DNA from: JACOTK01 sp963743945
GTDB lineage: Bacteria; Actinomycetota; Acidimicrobiia; Acidimicrobiales; CADCSY01
Reading direction: 5' to 3'
DNA: 64,000 nucleotides
NCBI GenBank assembly: GCA_963743945.1
Contig: CAVURO010000005.1
Span: forward strand, 1-64,000
Below the pieces are notes generated by a model, which did not search any database, had not been told where the DNA came from, and worked only from the letters and a program-made list of their open reading frames with translations. Shown here piece after piece: positions 39,619 through 47,444 of this stretch; within the stretch, counting starts at the first letter, position 1; each line of letters opens with the position of its first letter. The position numbers and the translations under genes are program-made.

Positions 39619-39620
39619 GC

Positions 39621-39965
39621 GTGACGGATGCCCGGCGTGCCCTGGGGGCGGCCGGCGAGGAAGCGGTGGCGAGGTGGTATCTCGACAACGGCTACCGGAT
39701 TCTGGCCCGCAACTGGCGCTGTCGACAGGGTGAGCTGGACGTCATCGCGGGAAAGGGAGACCTTCTCGCGTTCTGCGAGGTCAAGACACGGTCGTCCGAC
39801 GCGTTCGGCTCGCCGTTCGAGGCTGTCACCGCGGCCAAGCGTGCGCGCATTCGTCGCCTGGCGATGGCCTGGCTCGAGGAGTCCGGGATGCGTGCCGATG
39901 AGCTTCGCTTCGACGTGGCCGGAGTGATGGGCGGCGTCGTCGAGGTGCTGACAGCGGCCTTCTGA
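39621..39965 (+). CDS. UPF0102 (YraN-like) endonuclease-fold protein, 114 aa
   Basis: Holliday-junction-resolvase-like fold with the motif E-x-D-x(n)-E-V-K: GELDVIAGKGDLLAFCEVKTRS, preceded by AAGEEAVARWYLDNGYRILARN. The three acidic/lysine residues are intact. GTG 39621 starts 2 bp after the DUF2469 stop. Biochemical role is unproven in the family; the comM and dprA genes downstream suggest DNA processing. Confidence 0.92.
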   Translation: MTDARRALGAAGEEAVARWYLDNGYRILARNWRCRQGELDVIAGKGDLLAFCEVKTRSSDAFGSPFEAVTAAKRARIRRLAMAWLEESGMRADELRFDVAGVMGGVVEVLTAAF

Positions 39966-39975
39966 GGCCGTTGCG

Positions 39976-40197
39976 CTATGCCCTGCCTGGTCGGCGGCGG
40001 CGGCGGTTCTCCCAGCATCCGTGATGCCAGTGACGTCGAAGGTCGGGTTCGAGGCGGGGAACGGCCACGATGTGGCCGATGCCGGGCTCGATGGTTTGGT
40101 TGCAGCCGGGGCACTGGTACTGCTTGAGAGCCTGGAACGGCTGGATGCGACGCACCTCGACGGTGTCGTCGTCCCACACTCGGTGGTCAAAGACCAC
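39976..40197 (-). CDS. Conserved actinobacterial zinc-binding-like protein, 73 aa
   Basis: Short protein with FDHRVWDDDTVEVRRIQPFQ, then QYQCPGCNQTIEPGIGHIV and HWHHGCW, giving a C-x2-C ... H-x3-C zinc-finger pattern. Similar proteins are found across actinobacteria. GTG 40197 overlaps the end of the 37-aa membrane protein by 11 bp, so the two are probably co-translated. Function unknown. Convergent with yraN. Confidence 0.75.
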   Translation of the reverse strand: MVFDHRVWDDDTVEVRRIQPFQALKQYQCPGCNQTIEPGIGHIVAVPRLEPDLRRHWHHGCWENRRRRRPGRA

Positions 40198-40300
40198 CGA
40201 GGCCCCACATCACCAGGGCGATCATGAAGATGAACGCCGCGACGACGATGGCGTAGTCGGCGTTGGTGCGCCGGTGGGGGCGGTTGGGGTTGAAGCCCAT
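40187..40300 (-). CDS. 37-aa single-helix membrane protein
   Basis: MGFNPNRPHRRTNADY followed by one hydrophobic helix (AIVVAAFIFMIALVMWGLGG): a basic N-terminus inside and a single transmembrane segment. Equivalent short proteins accompany the zinc-finger gene in other actinobacteria. Identified from ATG 40300 by its composition and its overlap with the next gene. Confidence 0.65.
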   Translation of the reverse strand: MGFNPNRPHRRTNADYAIVVAAFIFMIALVMWGLGGL

Positions 40301-40319
40301 GGGCCCATTGTCGCGCGGG

Positions 40320-40769
40320 TCAACCGGCTTCCTCGTCCTCGATCTGCACAATCTGGTCGATGCGGGGCTGATGGCGTCCACCCTCGAACTCGGTGGCGAG
40401 AAAGACGTCGATGACGGCGAGCGCCAGCGCCTCTCCCAGGATGCGAGCCCCGAGGGACAGCACGTTCGCATCGTTGTGCAGCCGGGCGAACCTGGCCGTG
40501 AACTCGTCATGGCACAGGGCGGCTCGGACGCCCCGGACCTTGTTGGCGGCGATCGCCTCACCCTGGCCGCTGCCACCCATCACGATGGCAAGGTCAGCCT
40601 CGCCACGCACGACGCTGCGTCCGGCGGCGGCACAGAAGTGCGGGTAATCCACCGGCCCGTCGTTGGTGGTGCCGAGATCGACCACGGCATGACCGAGCGA
40701 GGCCAGGTGGGCGCTCACGGTCTGCTTGAGATGGAACCCGGCGTGGTCGGAGGCAAGCGCGATCTTCAT
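40320..40769 (-). CDS. rpiB: Ribose-5-phosphate isomerase B
   Basis: Pentose-phosphate isomerase of the RpiB/LacAB type. MKIALASDHAGFHLKQTV, DYPHFCAAAGRSVVRGEADLAIVMGGSGQGEAIAANKV (phosphate-binding and active-site cysteine-type loop; here the usual Cys of GTG-x-C is G-x-G in MGGSGQG), and LCHDEFTARFARLHNDANVLSLGARI are conserved. 149 aa, normal. ATG 40769 chosen by homology. The 19-bp gap to the membrane micro-gene suggests one transcript. Confidence 0.92.
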   Translation of the reverse strand: MKIALASDHAGFHLKQTVSAHLASLGHAVVDLGTTNDGPVDYPHFCAAAGRSVVRGEADLAIVMGGSGQGEAIAANKVRGVRAALCHDEFTARFARLHNDANVLSLGARILGEALALAVIDVFLATEFEGGRHQPRIDQIVQIEDEEAG

Positions 40770-40942
40770 CGTACGATCCTGCCCGGACTCGACCGGCAAT
40801 GCCATGTCGTACCCCCCGGTTAGGTTGTCGGCACGCATCGAAGGTCGGCGAGCGACTCTCCTCGGACCCCTCGACGGGGTCCTTCCAGTCATTCGAGGCG
40901 GGTCGAGATCCCGCGTCACGGAGAGCTCCTGAGGAGATCGAG

Positions 40943-42451
40943 ATGCTTGCTGGTGTTTCCTCGTCCACCTTGTTGGGGGTGGACGGTCGTCCCGTGGTCG
41001 TCGAGGTACACGTCTCCTCGGGACTGCCTGCGTTCACGATCGTCGGCCTTCCTGATGCGCCCTGCCGGGAGTCCCGTGATCGTGTGCGCGCCGCCATCCT
41101 TTCAAGTGGTCTGCCGTGGCCGCAGAAGCGGGTGACGGTCAACCTTGCGCCCTCCGGGTTGCGAAAGGGCGGCGTCGGGCTCGATCTGCCGATCGCCATC
41201 GGCCTGCTGGTCGCTGCCGGCGAGTTGGAGGCGGACCTGGTGGATCGCTGTGGTTTCCTCGGCGAGCTCGGCCTCGACGGAACGGTGCGTCCGGTACCCG
41301 GCATCGTCGCGCTGGTCGATGCGCTCCACACCGATGCCGTGGTGGTGCCCGCCGGGTGCGCGGCCGAGGCCGAGTTGGTCGGGCGCCATCGCGTGCGAGC
41401 GGTGGCCTCGCTGCGAGAGCTCGTGGCGGCTCTGCGCGGCGAGGCGCCATGGCCCGATCCGGCGCCGGCGATCTCGGACATCACCGAGTGGTACGAGCCG
41501 GATCTCCGCGACGTGCGCGGGCATCCGGTTGCGCGTCTGGCCCTCGAGGTTGCCGCCGCCGGAGGCCATCACCTGCTCATGATCGGTCCACCCGGATCGG
41601 GCAAGACGATGCTGGCCTCTCGCCTGCCCGGGATCCTCCCCGATCTCGCGCCGGTCGAAGCCCTCGAGGCGACCCGGGTCCGGTCGGCGGCGGGGTTGGG
41701 CTTGTGCGGACAGGGTCTGGTGCGGCGTCCACCATTGCGGGCGCCCCACCACCGCTCATCGGCGGTTTCGTTGTTGGGCGGGGGCACTGCCGTGATGCGC
41801 CCCGGCGAGATCAGTCTCGCCTGTCATGGCGTGCTCTTCCTCGACGAGATGGGCGAATTTCCGACGTCGGTGCTCGATTCGCTCCGCCAGCCGCTCGAGG
41901 AAGGGGTGATCCGGGTGTCGCGGGCGCGCGCCTCGGTCACCTACCCCGCTCGGTTCCTGCTGGTCGCAGCGATGAATCCCTGTCCCTGTGGCATGGGCAT
42001 GTCGCCGGGAGGGTGTCGGTGCAGCGAGGCCGCCCGAGCGCGCTATGCGCGACGTCTGTCGGGCCCGTTGCTCGATCGCATCGATCTGCGCATCGAGGTG
42101 ATGCGGCCCGATCCATCCGATCTCCTGATCGGCCCGCCGGGCGAGTCGAGTGCCGTGGTCGGCGAGCGGGTGCGCGTGGCGCGGGAGCGGGCGGCCGAAC
42201 GCGGGGTGTCGACGAACGCCGAGCTCGATACCGCCGACCTCGATCGTTATGCGCCCCTGAGCCCGGGGGCGAAGGCTCTGTTGGAACATGAGCTGCGAGC
42301 CGGTTCGCTGAGCGGACGAGGCCTGCACCGGGTACGCCGGGTGGCGTGCACCCTGGCGGACCTCGGCGGCAGGACCGGGCCTCTGCAGGAGGAGGATGTG
42401 TGCTTCGCCCTGCAGCTTCGTGCCGAGCCCTCCCTGGTTCGTGCGGCATGA
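40943..42451 (+). CDS. comM: ComM/YifB-like Mg-chelatase family ATPase
   Basis: AAA+ helicase that promotes branch migration during natural transformation in other bacteria. The ChlI-N domain (GLPAFTIVGLPDAPCRESRDRV, APSGLRKGGVGLDLPIAIGLL), Walker A LMIGPPGSGKTMLASRLPGI, Walker B VLFLDEMGEF, a zinc-like CPCGMGMSPGGCRCSEAARARY and the C-terminal domain are all present (502 aa). GAGGAG lies before ATG 40943. Its stop overlaps dprA, forming a DNA-uptake module. Confidence 0.95.
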   Translation: MLAGVSSSTLLGVDGRPVVVEVHVSSGLPAFTIVGLPDAPCRESRDRVRAAILSSGLPWPQKRVTVNLAPSGLRKGGVGLDLPIAIGLLVAAGELEADLVDRCGFLGELGLDGTVRPVPGIVALVDALHTDAVVVPAGCAAEAELVGRHRVRAVASLRELVAALRGEAPWPDPAPAISDITEWYEPDLRDVRGHPVARLALEVAAAGGHHLLMIGPPGSGKTMLASRLPGILPDLAPVEALEATRVRSAAGLGLCGQGLVRRPPLRAPHHRSSAVSLLGGGTAVMRPGEISLACHGVLFLDEMGEFPTSVLDSLRQPLEEGVIRVSRARASVTYPARFLLVAAMNPCPCGMGMSPGGCRCSEAARARYARRLSGPLLDRIDLRIEVMRPDPSDLLIGPPGESSAVVGERVRVARERAAERGVSTNAELDTADLDRYAPLSPGAKALLEHELRAGSLSGRGLHRVRRVACTLADLGGRTGPLQEEDVCFALQLRAEPSLVRAA

Positions 42452-43584
42452 GCGGGGATGCGCTGCCGTCGCCTGCGTGGCTCGTGGCGCTCTCGCTGCT
42501 GCCGGCGATGGGTCCGGTGCGCCTCAGAGCCCTGTTGGGACGATGGACTCCCGAGGAGGCATGGGCCCAGGTTCTGGGCGGCAGTCTGCACCGGGACGAG
42601 CAGGTGGTGAGCGAAGCACGCTCACTGGGTCCCGCATTGTCCAAACGATGGCAGGAGGCGGCGGCCCTCATCGATGTCACCGACTTGTGGGAGGCACATC
42701 AAGGCGCCGACATCACCGTGCTGCGGGCGGGCGATCGAGACTTTCCGAGCGTCCTGGTCGGTGACCCCGATCCTCCTGCCGTGCTCTTCTGTCGGGGGGT
42801 CATCCAGGCGCTCGATGCGCCGAGGGTGGCGATCGTCGGGACTCGTCGCTGTACCCATGCCGGCAGAGCCATCGCACACGATATGGGCATGACGCTGGCG
42901 GCCGCCGGGGTTTGTGTGCTCTCGGGTTTGGCACTCGGCGTCGACGCCGCCGCTCACCAGGGAGCGTTGGCGTCGCGTGCGACAGGTGGGGCTCCACCCG
43001 TCGGTGTCGTGGGCACCGGCCTCGACGTGGTCTATCCCCGACGACACGAGGCGTTGTGGGAGGCAGTTTCCGGCGCCGGGCTGCTCGTGAGCGAATACCC
43101 CCTGGGCACGCCGCCCGAGCCGTGGCGCTTTCCTGCTCGAAACCGCATTCTCGCGGCGCTCGCCGATGTCGTCGTCGTCGTGGAGAGCCACGCCAGAGGC
43201 GGCTCGCTGCACACGGTCGATGCGGCACTCGAGCGGGACACGACGGTCATGGCGGTGCCCGGTTCGGTCCGCAGTCCGGCGTCTGCGGGCACCAACGAGT
43301 TGCTGGTGATCGGATGTCCTCCGGCGCGGGACGCACACGACGTGCTCGGCGTGCTCGGGCTCGACACCATGGGGATCGGACGGCGGCCGTCCTCCTCGGT
43401 GCGGACTCCGGATGTCGAGGGACTCGGGGCGAAGGTACTCGAAGGTCTGGGCTGGGAACCGGCCACGCTTGAACAGCTCGCGGTCCGGCTCGGCCTGCCG
43501 CCCGGGCCGTTGGCTCGGGCGCTCACCGAGCTCAAGGTGGCCGGAATGGTGACGTGTCGGGGGAGCTGGTGGGAGCGACGGTAA
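42448..43584 (+). CDS. dprA: DNA-processing protein DprA
   Basis: Loads RecA on incoming single-stranded DNA. The Rossmann core is typical: VAIVGTRRCTHAGRAIAHDMG, VCVLSGLALGVDAAAHQGAL, GVVGTGLDVVYPRRHEALWE, LVSEYPLGTPPEPWRFPARNRILAALADVVVVVE (in pieces). A C-terminal winged-helix domain (LEGLGWEPATLEQLAVRLGL) follows. ATGA overlap with comM. 378 aa. Confidence 0.96.
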   Translation: MSGDALPSPAWLVALSLLPAMGPVRLRALLGRWTPEEAWAQVLGGSLHRDEQVVSEARSLGPALSKRWQEAAALIDVTDLWEAHQGADITVLRAGDRDFPSVLVGDPDPPAVLFCRGVIQALDAPRVAIVGTRRCTHAGRAIAHDMGMTLAAAGVCVLSGLALGVDAAAHQGALASRATGGAPPVGVVGTGLDVVYPRRHEALWEAVSGAGLLVSEYPLGTPPEPWRFPARNRILAALADVVVVVESHARGGSLHTVDAALERDTTVMAVPGSVRSPASAGTNELLVIGCPPARDAHDVLGVLGLDTMGIGRRPSSSVRTPDVEGLGAKVLEGLGWEPATLEQLAVRLGLPPGPLARALTELKVAGMVTCRGSWWERR

Positions 43585-43594
43585 CGTTGCGGGG

Positions 43595-44527
43595 GTGTCC
43601 ATTCGCGAGTCATGGGACCTCGAGGGCTTCACCCGTTCCCTGACGGCGGCCTCGGTCGCGACGGTCAAGGCGTATCGCCGTGACCTGATCGGGTTCGTCG
43701 CATGGGTGGAGCGCTCTTCGGTGGGTGCACCGGAGGACGTCGATCGACTGGTGCTCCGGCGCTATCTCGCGCATCTGTCGACACGTGGCTATGCACGGGC
43801 GAGCATCGCACGCAAGGCTTCGTCCCTTCGTTGCTACTTCGCCTGGCTGGGTCGGGTGGGACGGATCACGATCGATCCCACGGCGAATCTGTCCGTCTCC
43901 TCGAAGGGTGGGCGATTGCCGAAGGTCCTGAAGTCCGATGAGCTGCATGCGCTCCTCGACGAGCCTCCTGCAGCGATCGATCACGACGCCGACGCGATTC
44001 GCCTCCGCGACGATGCCATCCTGGAGTTGCTCTACGGCAGCGGGGTGCGAGTCGCTGAGCTGTGTGGCGTCAGGCCCGGTGACCTCGACCTGGTTCAGGG
44101 AGTGGTCACGGTCTGGGGCAAGGGCTCCAGGCAACGGCGGATCCCGATGAGCGCGCCGGCGGTCGAGGCGTTGACGGCATGGCTGGAGCGGGGCCGTCCG
44201 GCGATGGTGACGGAGCTGAGCCCCCACGACGCCGTGTTCCTGAACAGGCGGGGCAAACGACTCGACCCCCGCGACGTCCGGCGGGTGATCGACCGGCGTT
44301 CGACTGCTCCGACGCACCCTCATGCTCTGCGGCACACCTTCGCGACTCATTTGTTGGACGGAGGAGCCGACTTGAGAGTTGTGCAGGAATTGTTGGGACA
44401 TCGGGATCTGGCGACCACACAGCGCTACACCCATGTGAGCAGGGAGAGGATGCGCTCGGTCCACGAGGCCTCCCATCCGCGGGCCGGCATCCAGGGTGAA
44501 GGCGATGGCGATGGCGATGGAATCTGA
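43595..44527 (+). CDS. Tyrosine recombinase (XerC/XerD-type), 310 aa
   Basis: Site-specific recombinase for chromosome dimer resolution. N-terminal SAM-like domain (TVKAYRRDLIGFVAWVE), catalytic Arg in GSGVRVAELCGV, Lys in GKGSRQRRIPM, HxxR in HPHALRHTFATHLLDGGADL, H in LLGHRDLATTQRYTH and the nucleophile Tyr in the last motif. Between dprA and rpsB, as for xerC in actinobacteria. The last codons (GDGDGDG) lie in a GGCGAT repeat that also holds the alternative starts of the next gene. Confidence 0.93.
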   Translation: MSIRESWDLEGFTRSLTAASVATVKAYRRDLIGFVAWVERSSVGAPEDVDRLVLRRYLAHLSTRGYARASIARKASSLRCYFAWLGRVGRITIDPTANLSVSSKGGRLPKVLKSDELHALLDEPPAAIDHDADAIRLRDDAILELLYGSGVRVAELCGVRPGDLDLVQGVVTVWGKGSRQRRIPMSAPAVEALTAWLERGRPAMVTELSPHDAVFLNRRGKRLDPRDVRRVIDRRSTAPTHPHALRHTFATHLLDGGADLRVVQELLGHRDLATTQRYTHVSRERMRSVHEASHPRAGIQGEGDGDGDGI

Positions 44528-45293
44528 CGACGTCACCGAGGTCGAGCGCCTGTGGGTCGAGTACAAGGCGACCGGCTCGGGTGAGCTGCGGGATCAGCTC
44601 ATCCTGCACTACTCGCCGCTGGTGAAGTACGTGGCGGGCCGGGTCGCGGTGGGTTTGCCGCAGAACATCGAGCAGGCGGACCTCTTCAGCTACGGCGTTT
44701 TCGGTCTGATCGACGCCATCACGAAGTTCGATCTCGGACGCGGCTACAAGTTTGAGACCTACGCGATCGCTCGCATCAAGGGAGCGATTCTCGACGAGCT
44801 GCGCTCGACCGACTGGGTTCCCCGATCGGTGCGGGCGAAGGCCCGATCCGTCGAACGGGCCTACGCGAAACTCGAAGCCGATCTTCATCGCGGCCCCACC
44901 GACGCCGAACTGGCAGATGCTCTGGGCCTGAACGAGGACCAGTTCGCCGCCTTGTTGAATCAGATCTTCTTCGTCGGCCTCGTGGCTCTTGACGAAATCG
45001 TCTACGTGGGCGTCGAGCGCAATGAGCCCGTGACGCTCGGGGACTCCCTGCCCGACAGCGGCCACGGACCGATGGCCGTCTTCGAGATCGAGGAGACGCG
45101 CCAGGCGTTGGCGGACGCCATCGCGCACCTTCCCGAGCGCGAGAAGGTGGTTCTGACGCTCTATTACTACGAGGGACTGACGCTTGCCGAGATCGGCCAG
45201 GTGCTGGGGGTGACGGAGAGTCGGATCTGTCAGATCCACACCAAGGCCGTGCTGCACCTTCGAGGCAAGTTGCTGGCCCGAGAGCTTGCTTGA
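44511..45293 (+). CDS. FliA/WhiG-family RNA polymerase sigma factor, 260 aa
   Basis: Group 3 sigma factor. Region 2 (YVAGRVAVGLPQNIEQADLFSYGVFGLIDAI, FETYAIARIKGAILDELRSTDWVPRSVR, in pieces), region 3 (DAELADALGLNEDQFAALL) and region 4 (LPEREKVVLTLYYYEGLTLAEIGQVLGVTESRICQIH) are complete. In Streptomyces the homologue WhiG controls sporulation at this locus; no flagellar genes are seen here. Start ambiguous among GTG 44496 and ATGs 44505, 44511, 44517; 44511 has the best spacing to AAGG. Overlaps the recombinase gene. Confidence 0.93.
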   Translation: MAMESDDVTEVERLWVEYKATGSGELRDQLILHYSPLVKYVAGRVAVGLPQNIEQADLFSYGVFGLIDAITKFDLGRGYKFETYAIARIKGAILDELRSTDWVPRSVRAKARSVERAYAKLEADLHRGPTDAELADALGLNEDQFAALLNQIFFVGLVALDEIVYVGVERNEPVTLGDSLPDSGHGPMAVFEIEETRQALADAIAHLPEREKVVLTLYYYEGLTLAEIGQVLGVTESRICQIHTKAVLHLRGKLLARELA

Positions 45294-45390
45294 ACCTCGG
45301 CATTCCAAGTGATAACGTGATGTTCCACGACATTTTGTAGGTTCACGACCCACTTCCCCCTGTCCGAAGGTCTCGTTCGCGGGAAGTGTC

Positions 45391-47199
45391 ATGCGTTCAT
45401 GCAAGTCCGGAGCTGCGTGCGTGCTTCAGCTCCTCCTCACCTCGGTGCTGCTCACCGGTCTCATCGCCGCCCTGTTGCCTGCACCCGGCCAGGCGGAGGC
45501 CCCCGTGCCATACCGAGCCCCGGTGGATGCGGAGGTCATCGACGCATTTCGACCCCCCACGGGGCCCTACGGACCGGGCAACCGGGGCATCGACTACGCG
45601 ACGACCCCCGGCGAGGAGGTGTACGCCGCGGGTGGGGGCGAGGTGACCTTCTCCGCCAGGATCGGTCCCGCCTGGCACGTCGTTATCCTTCACGCGGACG
45701 GCATTCGGACCAGCTACTCATTCCTGACCTCGGTCACCAGGCGTCGTGGCGACCGAGTCGGCCAGGGCGACCTTGTCGGAACCGCCGGCGGGCCATTTCA
45801 CTTCGGAGCTCGCGCCGGCGATCAGTACATCGACCCCGCTGCGCTGCTCACCCGACACGTGATGCCCGAGGTGGCACTCATCCCGGTCGAGCAGCGGGGG
45901 CCCCAGAGCGAGGCAAGGGAACGACGGGGCCTTCTCGGGCAACTGGGAGGGGCGCTGCTCGGCGGGCTCTCGGCGGCGGCCGGCGTGACCGATCGAACAC
46001 TCACCTGGCTGCGGGGCGCGACGGCGGACGTCGCACGAGGTGCTTGGACCTTGGCCGAGTGGGCTGCAGCGATCGGGTGGGACCATGCCTACGGGGAGCT
46101 CATGCAGGTGGCCATCCAACTGCAGATCGCGTACCTCTACCTGACGCAGTTCTCTCCAGCGGGAGTGGCGCTGTACCTCGCTGAACAGGCGAGGCGGGCG
46201 TGGCGGTTTCAGGAGGCTCAGAGGAACTGCACGCCGTCGGACCGACCGGTTCCGGCGCCGGCCCGGACACGTCGGATCATGGTGATGGTCAACGGTCTCG
46301 ACTCGAACGGAGGGGAGGGCAGGCTCCTTGGGCTTCGGCCGACCGCCTTGGGATATGCCGACGCCGACATTGTCGAGTTCTCCTACCGCGGCGGTCGCTC
46401 CGGCGATGTCGGGATCGCCTCGGGCTCGACGGTGAACGACTACGGCCCCTCGGACACCCATGGCGACCTTCGCGATCAGGCCCGCGGGCTTCGGGATCTG
46501 CTCATGGAGGTCCGAGTTGCCAACCCCGGGGTGGCGGTGGATATCGTGGCGCACTCGCAGGGTGGGCTCGTCGCCCGACTGGCCTTGGGAAACGACGGCG
46601 ATCGTCTCGATGCGAGGCTTCCCGAAGTGTCCAACCTCGTCATGTTGGGCACGCCGAACCATGGCAGTGACATGGCAACGGCAAACGCGCTGCTGGGCAC
46701 GACGGTGAGCGGCGACATCGTCCGGGACGCCGTGGACGTGTTGCCCGGTGTTCCCGAGTTGGACGCAACCTCGCTTGGGCAACTGGCCGAGGGTTCGGCG
46801 CTCATGCGTGAGCTCGACGATCAGCCGTTGCCCGCCGGCACCCGGGTCACGTCGATCGCGGCCGAGGGCGATCTCGCCGTCGCCTCCCTGAGCAGCTCGC
46901 TGGAGGGCGCAACCAACGTCCTGGTTCCCATTCGCGGGCCCCGCGCCCACAGCGAGATGCTGAGCTCACCGGAGGCGCATCGGGAGGTGGCATTGGCGTT
47001 GGCCGGGCAGGGGCCCACCTGTCGACGGATGTCTGCCGGCATCCTGCTCGGCGGAGCGATCGCCTGGGGGACCGACAGCTTCGGGGCGCTTGCCGGCGCG
47101 GCGGCGATCTACGCCGACCATCAGCTGGGCATGCCTCCCGTGCAGCCTCCCGATCTCTCGGATGCACTGGGGGTCGTGCTGAAGGGCCGACGTCGCTGA
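45391..47199 (+). CDS. Secreted LytM-like (pseudo-peptidase) plus lipase-like fusion protein, 602 aa
   Basis: A signal peptide (about residues 1-35, LLLTSVLLTGLIAALLPAPGQA) precedes an M23/LytM-like domain (about 38-155). There the zinc motif reads GNRGIDYA (His replaced by Asn64; Asp68 kept), and SYSFL lacks the usual His (Phe111). GPFHFGAR keeps His137 but not the paired His (Pro135), so zinc binding and peptidase activity are doubtful. A hydrophobic-helical linker (about 190-280) joins an alpha/beta-hydrolase domain with nucleophile VAHSQGGLVARL (Ser389), LGTPNHGSDM and a candidate His520 in RAHSEML. The gene lies between whiG and rpsB, where many actinobacteria carry an M23 peptidase gene. 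Function of the fusion unknown. Confidence 0.82.
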   Translation: MRSCKSGAACVLQLLLTSVLLTGLIAALLPAPGQAEAPVPYRAPVDAEVIDAFRPPTGPYGPGNRGIDYATTPGEEVYAAGGGEVTFSARIGPAWHVVILHADGIRTSYSFLTSVTRRRGDRVGQGDLVGTAGGPFHFGARAGDQYIDPAALLTRHVMPEVALIPVEQRGPQSEARERRGLLGQLGGALLGGLSAAAGVTDRTLTWLRGATADVARGAWTLAEWAAAIGWDHAYGELMQVAIQLQIAYLYLTQFSPAGVALYLAEQARRAWRFQEAQRNCTPSDRPVPAPARTRRIMVMVNGLDSNGGEGRLLGLRPTALGYADADIVEFSYRGGRSGDVGIASGSTVNDYGPSDTHGDLRDQARGLRDLLMEVRVANPGVAVDIVAHSQGGLVARLALGNDGDRLDARLPEVSNLVMLGTPNHGSDMATANALLGTTVSGDIVRDAVDVLPGVPELDATSLGQLAEGSALMRELDDQPLPAGTRVTSIAAEGDLAVASLSSSLEGATNVLVPIRGPRAHSEMLSSPEAHREVALALAGQGPTCRRMSAGILLGGAIAWGTDSFGALAGAAAIYADHQLGMPPVQPPDLSDALGVVLKGRRR

Positions 47200-47275
47200 C
47201 CCATCGCCGGCAGGTCGTCCCTCCCGGATCGCATCCGAGGTCGTTCGACGCCGGACGTCCCCTCGAGCCCAGGGA

Positions 47276-47336
47276 CCGACACATCCGGATCCCGGGTCTA
47301 TACTCACGGTTGGCCCGATCGACCGGTCGGGCCAAC
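47276..47336 (+). promoter_or_regulatory. rpsB promoter and leader hairpin
   Basis: CCGACA (47276-47281), a 17-bp spacer and TATACT (47299-47304) form a promoter. Transcription would begin at about 47311, just inside a perfect 10-bp stem GTTGGCCCGA (47309-47318) / TCGGGCCAAC (47327-47336) with an 8-nt loop. A hairpin at the very 5' end could stabilise the mRNA or serve as an S2-binding autoregulatory site. The leader is about 134 nt long. Confidence 0.55.
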
Positions 47337-47444
47337 ATGGTCAGGGACCGTCGGTCCCCTGGATAAGTTGCCGGCATCAACCCGCGGTCGCCCTTTGGCG
47401 CAGGTGTCGGTTCACGAGAACCGTCGGGAGAGGAGCAAGCCGCC

